Positions 1 through 11,390 of a DNA stretch of 64,000 nt are shown here, one piece after another; position 1 is the stretch's first letter, and each line of letters opens with the position of its first letter. Origin of the DNA: Caenorhabditis elegans (taxonomy: Eukaryota; Nematoda; Chromadorea; Rhabditida; Rhabditidae); assembly GCF_000002985.6 (NCBI RefSeq), contig NC_003284.9, positions 11,780,001 to 11,844,000 on the forward strand, read 5' to 3'. The notes under the pieces were generated by a model. It did no database searches and was not told where the DNA came from. It was given only the letters and a program-made list of their open reading frames with translations. A program made the position numbers and the translations under genes.

Positions 1-1642
1 GACGTGACATAGGTTTTTCTGTTAAAAGTGTGAATGGAAAGGGAAAAACAAACAGAAATGTTTTTCTTCTGTAAGAAGAAATGTCATGATGTAAGAGGGA
101 TGTGCATAGAGAGTGAAGAAAATTGTGAATCAATTTTGAAGGAAACAAAACAGGACAATTCATAATATTACCAAATTAAGTAATACAAATAAGCCACTCG
201 AACGCAGAAGAGAATGTTACACTATGCTTGTATAACAACCATTTAAGGGCTTAAAAATAAAAAATTCCAATCCCTTAACAATAGATTTGGTTTTGAATTT
301 GAGAAGTTTTTTTTAAAGTTAAAAATAAAACGAAGTAACGAAAGAGGTAGTGAGCTAGGGCTGGTAAACGCGCGACTAATGCCGCTAGGACACTGTTCTT
401 GCAGGGCACTTTCCGGTCTGACTAGGGAATACATAATCTACTAAGTGGCGTTTTAGAACATACGTAGTGGCCTAATACAAGTAAGTTGCAATGGAAACTG
501 CGACCTCACTTCGTACGATGCTCTGAGTATGTCGACCTCTTTGTGTGAAGAAAGTTTGTCTGTAAGAGTGCTTCAGAATTATGGTGATTCAAGAAAAGTG
601 AGTTATTTTTTTGAAAATATATCATCCAAATATGGTGATAAAGACGATACCTATGAAAAAGAACTAAATTAACAATTTTTTAGCGTTTTTTTTGTTGAAT
701 TTAATGTTTATGGGAGAGTGCGTGTTTTTTCCCTTCGCTTTGTTGTTTATGAAACCCGGTCGGTCGGAAAACGATACAAAGGGTCAGCAATAACTTTGCA
801 CATTAAAATGGTTGAAATCGCAATAAGCACACGTATTAAAATTGTAATTAATTGCACCGTTCACAATACCATGGGAAAGTTATTTTTTAGAACAAAGAAA
901 AAAAAAGATGAATGAATGACTGAATGACTAGCCTTTTTTAAATTTTGGGAAGTATCTCTATTTCATAAAAAGAAAATGTTCTTCTCTTATATCCCAAAAT
1001 TGAATCTCTCTGTGAATATCTTCACTTTTTATACTGTTATCACCAGTTTCTAAATTTATATTTTATCAATATCATTTATTCAAAGCATGCAAAACTATGT
1101 GATTTTTTGAAACAAACTAGCAAAATTATACGAATGTTTTTGTGAATGAAAAAGTTAAAGGGGATGGCAATTCAATAAAAATCTCAGCATCGTAAAATTG
1201 AAGTTATAAGTTTTGACATAAAATGAATACTTTGAAAAAATAAAAATTGTTATAAATGAACAATAAAATGGGAATCATTTAATTTTTTGTGTGCTTGAAA
1301 TTGAACATAGTGGATTTGTGAGTTTCATTCTTCTTGAACAGCTGCAAATTTTTATTATTAGTTTATTGTATAACTGTGTGTTTTACCATGTTTCACGTTA
1401 CTGTTAGTATTACGTATGCATGATATACTTTAAAATATTAAACAACACACTATATAATATAATCAAGATAGTTTATAACCATAGCTATCATTTTTCTTTT
1501 GCAATTCTCCACGACCATTTGAATAACTTTTCAAACTTTCAACTCGTTGCATGTATACCAAATAATTTTTTGCATATTTTTCCATTTGAACTTTGTTCAC
1601 TTAAAATAGGCTCTGAAATAGTGTTTCCTATAACTTGAAAAA
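1..1642. other. AT-rich intergenic stretch with one possible small ORF
   Basis: No convincing multi-exon gene is visible here. The only coding-like signal is the 47-codon ORF at 529-672, listed separately. Other open frames are short, T/F/K-rich and lack splice support. Confidence 0.5.
529..672 (+). CDS. possible small ORF or first exon (47 aa), unidentified
   Basis: An ATG opens a 47-codon frame starting MSTSLCEESLSVRVLQNYGD and ending at TAA. Two worm-like splice donors lie inside it (GTAAGA near 561 and GTGAGT at 598), so it may instead be a first exon whose partner I cannot place. Amino-acid use is more protein-like than in the surrounding frames (few F/K runs, balanced S/E/D). I recognise no family, signal peptide or membrane segment. 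It could easily be chance; conservation in related Caenorhabditis would decide. Confidence 0.22.
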   Translation: MSTSLCEESLSVRVLQNYGDSRKVSYFFENISSKYGDKDDTYEKELN

Positions 1643-4330
1643 TTACATACATTTTGTGATAATTTGAAGAACATGAGATGGAATGAAATGATGGTACTCA
1701 AAACTGGCAAAGCGGCGAGTGTGTAGAGGTTTGCTGATGTCTTCAATTAGCCATTTTGAAATGGTTGCATCTTTGGCGCCCATGTCTTGCCAACCCCGAA
1801 TATACTGAAAATAGAAAATGTAGAAAAGTTGAAATATACCAGTTTAAAACTGAATCACATGTTGTATCAAGAGAAGACGTTGCCGGATTTTGATTTCCAC
1901 TAATGTTGCTTTATCTTCATCAGTAACTCGGCACCATTCACTTGCTTTGAGAAGTCGTTCTGAATTTTAAAACATGTAAAACATGTAAAACATGTGTATG
2001 AAGCACATGCAAACTTGCTGGACATTTTTATCGGATAAATTAAAAAATATTAGTTTTAACTATAACTGGGCTAGTTATATCCTAAATAATAACCTATGAC
2101 TTCAAGCTAGAATATACCATGAAAACCCTTTTCAAAAACTGTTTTTTTTTCTCAAAAAATATGTTTGTTCTGTTCGGTGAACTGAACTCTTCCCTATTTG
2201 TTGGCAAAAAATCTTAACAAAAAACCGATAAATAATTAGAGGAGAAGTCAGATCCATAAAAATGAATGCTGGCCGAAAAATAATTTGCAATCGATTTTTC
2301 TCCATGTTCCCCACATCAGATTATTTTTTCCTGGTTCTATATAATACTCAAACGAGTTCTTTGTATCGGAAAAAATAATACCCAAAAACGTTTCAAAGTT
2401 TTAGAAAATTTCCAAAATTTTGCTTCATTTGAGTTTGTGAGATATTTCGAGCGCTATTAATATTTAAAATTAGAAAAAAATTGTAATTCGTTTTAAGACC
2501 TTGCACGATGACATTCTAAATTAGACTTTTTCACAGCCCGATCCTTACCATGTCTTTTACGCTTTGCTATTGATTTCTTTTGAGCTTCGCTTTCTTTGAG
2601 AATGGGTGTATCAACAGTCCCGTGTTTTCGTTGAAGTCTAAAAGAAAAACACTCAATTCGAGAAAATATACTCGCTTACCCGTCGTCTGCCATTTTCTTG
2701 TTGGAAGCCTCTCCGAACAAAGATGGAAAATAGTTTGTTTTTGACAGTTTAGGTTTAGGAAGCTCAGTGGAGTTCAAATGAAAGGCCGAAGAGGACTTTT
2801 CCATTTCCCAAGTGCAAAGAGTATCACCATTATACTCGTGTTCTTTCATATACTCTTGTTCGAGAAGATCAGTGAGAGGAAATAGAAGAGCAGATGCAGA
2901 ACGACGAAGTGGCGGTCCAATAACCGATGTCAGAAGGTTGTTGGACGATGGTTGGCTGTAAACTGTAAATGCAAAAACCTTTAGTTGAATAACAATACCA
3001 ATTAAGAGCTGCATCGGCCATTTCTAGTTTTGACATTCCCAGACGCTTCGCAGCTTTACCACTCACGGGTTGGACAACTGGTGATGGTGCTTTTCTGTAA
3101 CAGCTACATATATGAAGTTGATTAGAATTTAGAAAAGAATAGGTTTAGGATTTGATTATAAAACTTAAAAAGTAATAATATACATAGAGTTGCCTCATTA
3201 TATCTACATTTACTCATTGTTTGTAAAGACAAAGTTTGAAAAGTTTAATTACGACATCAAATCTTTTGAAAAATGAAGATAAATTACGAAAATCTCTTCA
3301 TAAAAGATTTTTCGACTTAAAAGCAATTTTTTTAAACTGTTTAAAAAAAACTCACTCAGCCTTTGAAAGTTTTTGGAGAGCCATCAAACTCAGAAACTCT
3401 TTCTCTTCTACAGTTTTGCATCCAAGGCAGTATATTTGATTTGGCGCTTTTCCGAGTCTTCTCAGTGCATTTCTATCTTTTTCTGGTTTACTAAACCATT
3501 CAATAATGTCTGTCATTAATGCGCATTTCTTATGGTCTTCCGTGTTGTCAATATGAACTCGCATTGGAAACTGAAATTACTGAAATTTAAAAAAGGGAAG
3601 GCAATTAATCAACTGACATCATGATAGGTATCAAAAAAATTGTGCCACTCAAAAATTTGTACTTCTTGGTCGTTGGGAGCCATGTAAAATATGCGGTAAA
3701 GATAGTGAACCATCTTGGTGTCATCCAGTGGCTGAGAGTTCCATCCAAACTTTAACTAAAATCTTTGACAGGTAAGTGTTAATGTAAAAGTAAATTTTTT
3801 TTTCCTTATACCTGAGAAATTGATAACATATGGGTTGCCAATTTTACAAATTTTTGCTGTATACACTCAATATCTTAGGAATACTGGTGTAATTATATAA
3901 CAGAGGTGCTGAATCTAATAGAGACAACGTTTGGAAGTGTACTAAAATTCCTAAATAAAAGCGGATTCATCATAAAAATCTTATTATCCATTATCATCAT
4001 TATTAGGAGTATTCAAAAAGTTTCATCGGTAATTATATTTTGAAAAAGATTAGTGTTTTATCAGTTAAAAGAGTAGTAACGTTTCACGTGGTTCACTTGA
4101 ATCTCATAATGAAATTCATGTGCCTCAACATGTTTCAATCAGTTTGCTGCTAAATCTTTTTTCTTGTATTTTAGTTGGATACCTTGAAATGCAATTAATA
4201 TTATTTTCAATTGTTTTACTTTTGAGACTTACCTTAAAATGTAGTCAAAATGGTACTTCGTTACGCTCACCTTTTCAAAAAATGCTATTCTGAAGACTGC
4301 TGCTCTTTCACAAATTTCTTTCGTGTCCAT
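1643..4330 (-). CDS. unidentified 378-aa protein, eight exons
   Basis: Exons on the minus strand: 4330-4271, 3755-3618, 3570-3356, 3094-2999, 2955-2680, 2637-2549, 1959-1859, 1804-1643. All junctions have GT/AG and the phases match end to end, giving 378 residues from MDTKEICERAAVFRIAFFEK to a TAA stop. The N-terminal third is compact and aromatic-rich (FGWNSQPLDD, YRIFYMAPND, FEWHNFFDTYHD), followed by a pair of cysteines in YCLGCK. The middle is Ser/Pro-rich (PPLRRSASALLFPLTD) with a basic stretch KSIAKRKRH. The C-terminus is helical and basic, with RGWQDMGAKDATISKWLIED and HTRRFASFEYHHFIPSHV. I do not recognise the family; the basic tracts would suit a nuclear protein, but that is a guess. 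The frame stays open upstream of the chosen ATG as far as a TAA near 4395 but has no earlier ATG, so an upstream exon is possible. Confidence 0.72.
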
Positions 4331-5745
4331 TGGTTGATCAATTTCAATTAGCTCCAAACTTTGTTCCGGGAAAGAATTGAATGCACCCAGTTTGAATTAC
4401 TTTGTTCTGAGTTATGATTTTAGAAAACGATTACTGACATTTTTCTTTGAAATTACAGATTATTCGAAGATTGAAGTAAATATTATGATTGAATTTATGA
4501 AACCAAATTTCTCAACAAAAAAAATTCTGAAATTGGAATGTTGAAGGCTTCGTGCAAAAAGAATACCCTATAATTGTAAGGAACTAAATTTTCAAAAACA
4601 AACAAAAAACAAATTGTAGGGTGCTATTGAAATTTCGGCCATGGAAATTTTTCCGAGATACAAATAAACGAAATAAAATCTCTACGCCAATCAGGAAAGC
4701 GGTGGGCAAAATTGACTAACGTCATGTTTTATATGGTAATTCTGCATCAATCTTCAGTGTCTAAATTTGTATTTATTTTGACGTGGCGTTTTAATTTTGT
4801 CGAAAAAGAACAGAGTCGTTGAAAAAAATTCAAAATTTATTTTTGAATATTCCAAATTATTGTTTACAAAATATTCGTTATGTTTCCAAACATTTATTGT
4901 AGGCCGTTTTATCTTCAAAATGGGGTGTTGCTGTGTTTCTGTTTCTAGAAGCAAGTTCCGGCTTAAATATTTTTCTTGTTCTCGCATCCTTTTCACTTTT
5001 AATTGGAAGTTGTTTGCTTCTTTTTTTGCTTAATTCAGTAAAAAATTTAGTGATACAATAAAATTTTGAGAAATAACACGTTCAAAAAATTTAGTTTTGC
5101 CGATCGTCAGAAAAGTATTCCAAAAAATTTTGTTCTTGATTTTTTTCATACAATGTAAATCTAAATCAGTTCTAAGCAATTTTAGCATACATATGAACAT
5201 TCATTTTGTCAAAATGAAAATAACAACTTTTTTTGGTGGTTCTTTTCCTGATAATTAGTTTGAATCATTTGTCATGTTGGCTTTTTCTACAACCATTTGG
5301 ATTTCAATAAAACGTACAAAATTTTGACTTGTATGAGAATAAGAACCTCGAACCTAATGGAAAGTAAACAAAAAAAAAAGATTTGAGAAATATTCTGATC
5401 GCCATAGTAAAAAACGACATTGCGTGTCGGAAATGTAGAAGTAATTATTTTATCAACTTTTATTATACATACTTAGACTACAAAACTAACTGGAATAGTA
5501 AAAATTATAAAATATAGGATCAGAGAGCATAAAAAATGGATACATGTATAGATATAAACTTGCCAATGAAAAACAACGGCATGCAGAATGTTATCAAATA
5601 CTCTGAAGATTTCCAGTCTGTGTCTGTTTTAGCAATCGTTGTCTCCAATGAATTGAGAAACGTATATTTGTACGAACATGTGTAGGAACTTGTGAAAATG
5701 TAAATTTCTATTGAACTTATTTCCAAATTTGTAGGAACACAACAA
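4331..5745. other. intergenic stretch, nothing recognised
   Basis: AT-rich DNA between the start of the minus-strand gene and the first tandem array. Open frames on both strands near 4.75-5.03 kb and 5.5-5.75 kb are F/K/I/Y-rich and have no splice context. No RNA gene or repeat was recognised. Confidence 0.5.
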
Positions 5746-7527
5746 ACCATTCACCTAAAAATATGACTCTAACCATTCACCTAAAAATATGACTCTAACC
5801 ATTCACCTAAAATAATGACTCTAACCATTCACCTAAAAATATGACTCTAACCATTCACCTAAAATAATGACTCTAACCATTCACCTAAAATAATGACTCT
5901 AACCATTCACCTAAAATAATGACTCTAACCATTCACCTAAAATAATGACTCTAACCATTCACCTAAAATTATGACTCTAACCATTCACCTAAAATAATGA
6001 CTCTAACCATTCACCTAAAATTATGACTCTAACCATTCACCTAAAATAATGACTCTAACCATTCACCTAAAATAATGACTCTAACCATTCACCTAAAATA
6101 ATGACTCTAACCATTCACCTAAAATAATGACTCTAACCATTCACCTAAAATTATGACTCTAACCATTCACCTAAAATTATGACTCTAACCATTCACCTAA
6201 AATTATGACTCTAACCATTCACCTAAAATTATGACTCTAACCATTCACCTAAAATAATGACTCTAACCATTCACCTAAAATAATGACTCTGACCATTCAC
6301 CTAAAATAATGACTCTAACCATTCACCTAAAATAATGACTCTAACCATTCACCTAAAATAATGACTCTAACCATTCACCTAAAATTATGACTCTAACCAT
6401 TCACCTAAAATTATGACTCTAACCATTCACCTAAAATTATGACTCTAACCATTCACCTAAAATTATGACTCTAACCATTCACCTAAAATAATGACTCTAA
6501 CCATTCACCTAAAATAATGACTCTAACCATTCACCTAAAATAATGACTCTAACCATTCACCTAAAATTATGACTCTAACCATTCACCTAAAATTATGACT
6601 CTAACCATTCACCTAAAAATATGACTCTAACCATTCACCTAAAAATATGACTCTAACCATTCACCTAAAAATATGACTCTAACCATTCACCTAAAATAAT
6701 GACTCTAACCATTCACCTAAAATAATGACTCTAACCATTCACCTAAAATAATGACTCTAACCATTCACCTAAAATAATGACTCTAACCATTCACCTAAAA
6801 TAATGACTCTAACCATTCACCTAAAATAATGACTCTAACCATTCACCTAAAATTATGACTCTAACCATTCACCTAAAATAATGACTCTAACCATTCACCT
6901 AAAATAATGACTCTAACCATTCACCTAAAAATATGACTCTAACCATTCACCTAAAATAATGACTCTAACCATTCACCTAAAATAATGACTCTAACCATTC
7001 ACCTAAAATAATGACTCTAACCATTCACCTAAAATAATGACTCTAACCATTCACCTAAAATAATGACTCTAACCATTCACCTAAAATAATGACTCTAACC
7101 ATTCACCTAAAAATATGACTCTAACCATTCACCTAAAAATATGACTCTAACCATTCACCTAAAAATATGACTCTAACCATTCACCTAAAATAATGACTCT
7201 AACCATTCACCTAAAATAATGACTCTAACCATTCACCTAAAATAATGACTCTAACCATTCACCTAAAAATATGACTCTAACCATTCACCTAAAATAATGA
7301 CTCTAACCATTCACCTAAAATAATGACTCTAACCATTCACCTAAAATAATGACTCTAACCATTCACCTAAAAAAATGACTCTAACCATTCACCTAAAAAT
7401 ATGACTCTAACCATTCACCTAAAAAAATGACTCTAACCATTCACCTAAAATAATGACTCTAACCATTCACCTAAAATAATGACTCTAACCATTCACCTAA
7501 AAATATGACTCTAACCATTCACCTAAA
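5746..7527 (+). repeat. 26-bp tandem array A, about 68 copies
   Basis: The unit is ACCATTCACCTAAAA, then a variable WW pair, then ATGACTCTA (26 bp). It repeats about 68 times without length change. Nearly all variation is confined to the WW pair, which is TA, TT, AT or, rarely, AA; one copy near 6290 has CTCTGACC. Identical variants cluster in runs, as expected for recent local duplication and homogenisation. The period is not a multiple of three and each copy carries stops, so it is not coding. It ends abruptly where array B begins. Confidence 0.97.
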
Positions 7528-9567
7528 TAAAGTTAGACCATTAGATGAATTTATAAAGTTAGACCATTAGATGAATTTATAAAGTTAGACCATTAGATGA
7601 ATTCCCAAAGTTAGACCATTAGATGAATTTATAAAGTTAGACCATTAAATGAATTTATAAAGTTACACCATTAGATGAATTTCTAAAGTTAGACCATTAG
7701 ATGAATTTATAAAGTTAGACCATTAGATGAATTCCCAAAGTTAGACCATTAGATGAATTTATAAAGTTAGACCATTAGATGAATTTCTAAAGTTAGACCA
7801 TTAGATGAATTTATAAAGTTAGACCATTAGATGAATTTCTAAAGTTAGACAATTAGATGAATTCCCAAAGTTAGACCATTAGATGAATTTATAAAGTTAG
7901 ACCATTAGATGAATTTATAAAGTTAGACCATTAGATGAATTCCCAAAGTTAGACATTAGATGAATTTATAAAGTTCGACCATTAGATGAATTTCTAAAGT
8001 TAGACGTTAAATGAATTTTATAAGTCAGACCATTAGATGAATTTATAAAGTTAGACATTAGATGATTTATAAAGTCGGAACATTAGATGATTCCTACAGT
8101 TGGACATTAGATGAATTTTATAAAGTTAGACCATTAGATGAATTCCCAAAGTTAGACCATTAGATGAATTTATAAAGTTCGACCATTAGATGAATTTCTA
8201 AAGTTAGACCGTTAAATGAATTTATAAAGTTAGACCATTAAATGAATTTATAAAGTTAGACCATTAGATGAATTTATAAAGTTAGACCATTAGATGAATT
8301 CCCAAAGTTAGACCATTAGATGAATTTATAAAGTTCGACCATTAGATGAATTTCTAAAGTTAGACCGTTAAATGAATTTATAAAGTTAGACCATTAAATG
8401 AATTTATAAAGTTAGACCATTAGATGAATTTATAAAGTTAGACCATTAGATGAATTTATAAAGTTAGACCATTAGATGAATTCCCAAAGTTAGACCATTA
8501 GATGAATTTATAAAGTTAGACCATTAGATGAATTTCTAAAGTTAGACCATTAGATGAATTCCCAAAGTTAGACCATTAGATGAATTTATAAAGTTAGACC
8601 ATTAGATGAATTTATAAAGTTAGACCATTAGATGAATTCCCAAAGTTAGACCATTAGATGAATTTATAAAGTTCGACCATTAGATGAATTTCTAAAGTTA
8701 GACCGTTAAATGAATTTATAAAGTTAGACCATTAAATGAATTTATAAAGTTAGACCATTAGATGAATTTATAAAGTTAGACCATTAGATGAATTTATAAA
8801 GTTAGACCATTAGATGAATTTATAAAGTTAGACCATTAGATGAATTCCCAAAGTTAGACCATTAGATGAATTTCTAAAGTTAGACCATTAGATGAATTTA
8901 TAAAGTAAGACCATTAGATGAATTTATAAAGTTAGACCATTAGATGAATTCCCAAAGTTAGACCATTAGATGAATTTATAAAGTTAGACCATTAGATGAA
9001 TTTCTAAAGTTAGACCATTAGATGAATTTATAAAGTTAGACCATTAGATGAATTTCTAAAGTTAGACCATTAGATGAATTCCCAAAGTTAGACCATTAGA
9101 TGAATTTATAAAGTTAGACCATTAGATGAATTTATAAAGTTAGACCATTAGATGAATTCCCAAAGTTAGACCATTAGATGAATTTATAAAGTTCGACCAT
9201 TAGATGAATTTCTAAAGTTAGACCGTTAAATGAATTTATAAAGTTAGACCATTAGATGAATTTATAAAGTTAGACCATTAGATGAATTTATAAAGTTAGA
9301 CCATTAGATGAATTCCCAAAGTTAGACCATTAGATGAATTTATAAAGTTAGACCATTAAATGAATTTATAAAGTTACACCATTAGATGAATTCCCAAAGT
9401 TAGACCAATAAATGAATTTATAAAGTTAGACCATTAGATGAATTTATAAAGTTAGACCATTAGATGAATTTATAAAGTTAGACCATTAGATGAATTTCTA
9501 AAGTTAGACCATTAGATGAATTAATAAAGTTAGACCATTAGATGAATTTCCAAAGTTAGACCATTAG
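7528..9567 (+). repeat. 26-bp tandem array B, about 78 copies, with higher-order structure
   Basis: The unit is AAAGTTAGACCATTAGAT followed by GAATT and a variable triplet TAT, TCT or CCC (26 bp). Secondary variants are GTTCGACC and GACCGTTAAATG. These variants recur in the same order (CCC copy, TTCGACC copy, TCT copy, GTTAAATG copies) near 8.14, 8.30, 8.64 and 9.16 kb, at spacings that are multiples of 26, so blocks of several monomers were duplicated. A few copies near 7.95-8.1 kb have lost or gained a base. Same period as array A but a different consensus. Confidence 0.97.
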
Positions 9568-9787
9568 TTGTCTCGAAGTTGTCCCAAAGTTGTCACGAAG
9601 TTGTCACGAAGTTGTCACAAAGTTGTCACGAAGTTGTCACTAAGTTGTCTCGAAGTTGTCACGAAGTTGTCACGAAGTTGTCTCGAAGTTGTCACGAAGT
9701 TGTCACGAAGTTGTCACGAAGTTGTCTCGATGTTGTCTCGATGTTGTCACGAAGTTGTCTCGATGTTGTCACGAAGTTGTGTTGTCT
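9568..9787 (+). repeat. 11-bp tandem array C, about 20 copies
   Basis: The unit GTTGTCACGAA, with variants GTTGTCTCGAA and GTTGTCTCGAT, begins directly where array B stops and runs for about 220 bp. Eleven bases times three gives a 33-base coding period, so stop-free frames with an 11-residue Cys/Val/Ser/Lys repeat result; this is a property of the repeat, not evidence of a protein. Confidence 0.95.
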
Positions 9788-10290
9788 TTATCGAACCGCG
9801 TTGTTGAACTGTTGCATGAATCATGATTTCATTTGGACTAGCTTGTTAAGTTCTTCGTTCTATGTTAATTCCCGCTATTTTAGTTGTATGTATCCCAATG
9901 AATGATTTGAAGAAAATCTATATTTTTGAACAACTCAACATTGAAGTCGTCATAACACATTATATTTCACATGATATGTTGGTACTCTTCCTCAGTATGA
10001 GGTTTTTGTTTAATGCTGACTAACTTATTCAAAATCGATTCGAAAACTATTTTTACAGTTTTGCATGACGTCATGTTTGTGTGTCTTTTTGTGCGATTTG
10101 ATGTCTATTTGAACAGTTTATGTATGTCTCTGCAAATATTATTTTTTTTCTAATTTCCGTGATGATTCATTTTTCAAATTTGAAGTAAATTGGACAATAA
10201 CAATATAAATTAAAACATTCAATTTATAGAACGTTTTGTTTCAAAACCCTGAATGTTTCAAAATTCAGGATAATTATTGAAACGTGTATT
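9788..10290. other. intergenic stretch, nothing recognised
   Basis: Unique AT-rich DNA between the tandem arrays and the first palindromic element. No open frame with splice context and no RNA signature was seen. Confidence 0.45.
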
Positions 10291-10718
10291 TTAAAGGTGG
10301 AGTAGCACCAGTGGGGATTTTGTCAAAATGCACTTATAATGATCCAAAACAACCGAATATCATAATAAAACTTTCCAAAAAATTTTAGATTTTTCATAGT
10401 TTCCGGTCAAAGTTTTTTCAAATTGCCGAACTTTTGAAAAATACGAGCTTTTGAGGAAATTTAAAGAATTGTCGCATGTTTCGACCCCTACAATGTTTTA
10501 ATAAAAATAATTTAAACAAAATTAAAACATAAAAAATGTCGAAAAAAAGTTTATTTTTGGTCGACTTCCAAAATTATGAGTGGCAAAAACTTAGTAATTG
10601 CCACTTTTTTACAGTAAATAAAAATGTTCGAAAGTTGTTATATATTATGATATTTGGCCATTTTGGGACCAAAGGGGAGTTTTTAACAGTTTCGCCACTG
10701 GCGCTACTCCACCGTTAA
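10291..10718. mobile_element. palindromic TTAA-flanked MITE, GGTGGAGTAGC family
   Basis: The left end TTAAAGGTGGAGTAGCACCA is matched at the right end by the inverse (GGCGCTACTCCACCGTTAA), with further inverted homology inward (CCGAATATCATAAT versus ATTATGATATTTGG). Both ends sit on TTAA. This is the design of the short non-autonomous PALTTAA-type elements of C. elegans; the exact family name cannot be fixed without a library search. No transposase is encoded. Related copies are at 58905 and, degraded, at about 17390 and 32040. Confidence 0.8.
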
Positions 10719-11315
10719 GTGTGTTCTTTTTTAAAAGAAAGGTGTATGCTTAATCATGCGTTCGTCTTCTTCCTCACTTTTTTAACCTGTCATCTTTATT
10801 GACTCATGATTCCCTCATTCCCTCCTTTACTTTCACCAATGACATCATACTCTTGATATTTGTGTCTTCTTGCCACTGTACCTGTTTGCATGTGAATGAA
10901 TGTCTATGACTGTATGATGATGGGTGTGGTGTAGAACAATGTTCATCATCTTCAGAAAAAGTGCACCAAGTCTAGTATATTTTAATTGTAATCAGAGACA
11001 TATCCAATTTATAAAAATGTATTTCTAACGTTTTTTGCAAGTACATTCAATTCTGAACTGTATTTCAATCTGGTAATCGTCGCAATTTGAAAACCATGTT
11101 TGATGCTGTTTCATTGAAACACAAGTTACATCGAAACACTACATTGACCAGCACAGAATATGAACTTTTACACACGCCAACTCGAAACATGGTTTTGGAC
11201 TTTGTTACACTTCGACAAATGCAGATCCTGAAATCCTCAAATGTGCAGGTTATATGCAGTCAAAATTAAAATACAATAACATCAATGTGACGTTCTCATT
11301 GAGATAAAAGCAACT

Positions 11316-11390
11316 TGCCATTTTTGCACACCACAAAAGTGCTGAGCCTCAACTTAAATGACCAGTACTTTTGTGTAGTACAAAAATTGC
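11316..11390 (+). ncRNA. candidate microRNA-precursor-like hairpin
   Basis: GCCATTTTTGCACACCAC plus AAAAGTGCT on the 5' side can pair with AGTACTTTTGTGTAGTACA plus AAAATTGC on the 3' side. About 27 positions pair with roughly five mismatches, two of them GU-type, around a loop of about 17 nt. Arm and loop lengths fit a pre-miRNA, and it lies in a gene-free region. I do not recognise a known mature sequence. A short decayed inverted-repeat transposon would look the same. Confidence 0.3.

Noticed and set aside
5746-7527. Interstitial telomere or HIM-8 pairing-centre repeats
   Set aside because: The unit contains neither TTAGGC tandems nor the TTGGTCAGTGC-type pairing-centre motif.
5746-9787. 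CRISPR array
   Set aside because: The repeats are contiguous 26-bp or 11-bp units with no unique spacers, in a eukaryotic gene context.
9568-9905. Cys/Val-rich repeat proteins in two frames of the 11-bp array
   Set aside because: Stop-free frames follow automatically from an 11-bp unit without stops; neither frame has a splice context or ends in a plausible domain.
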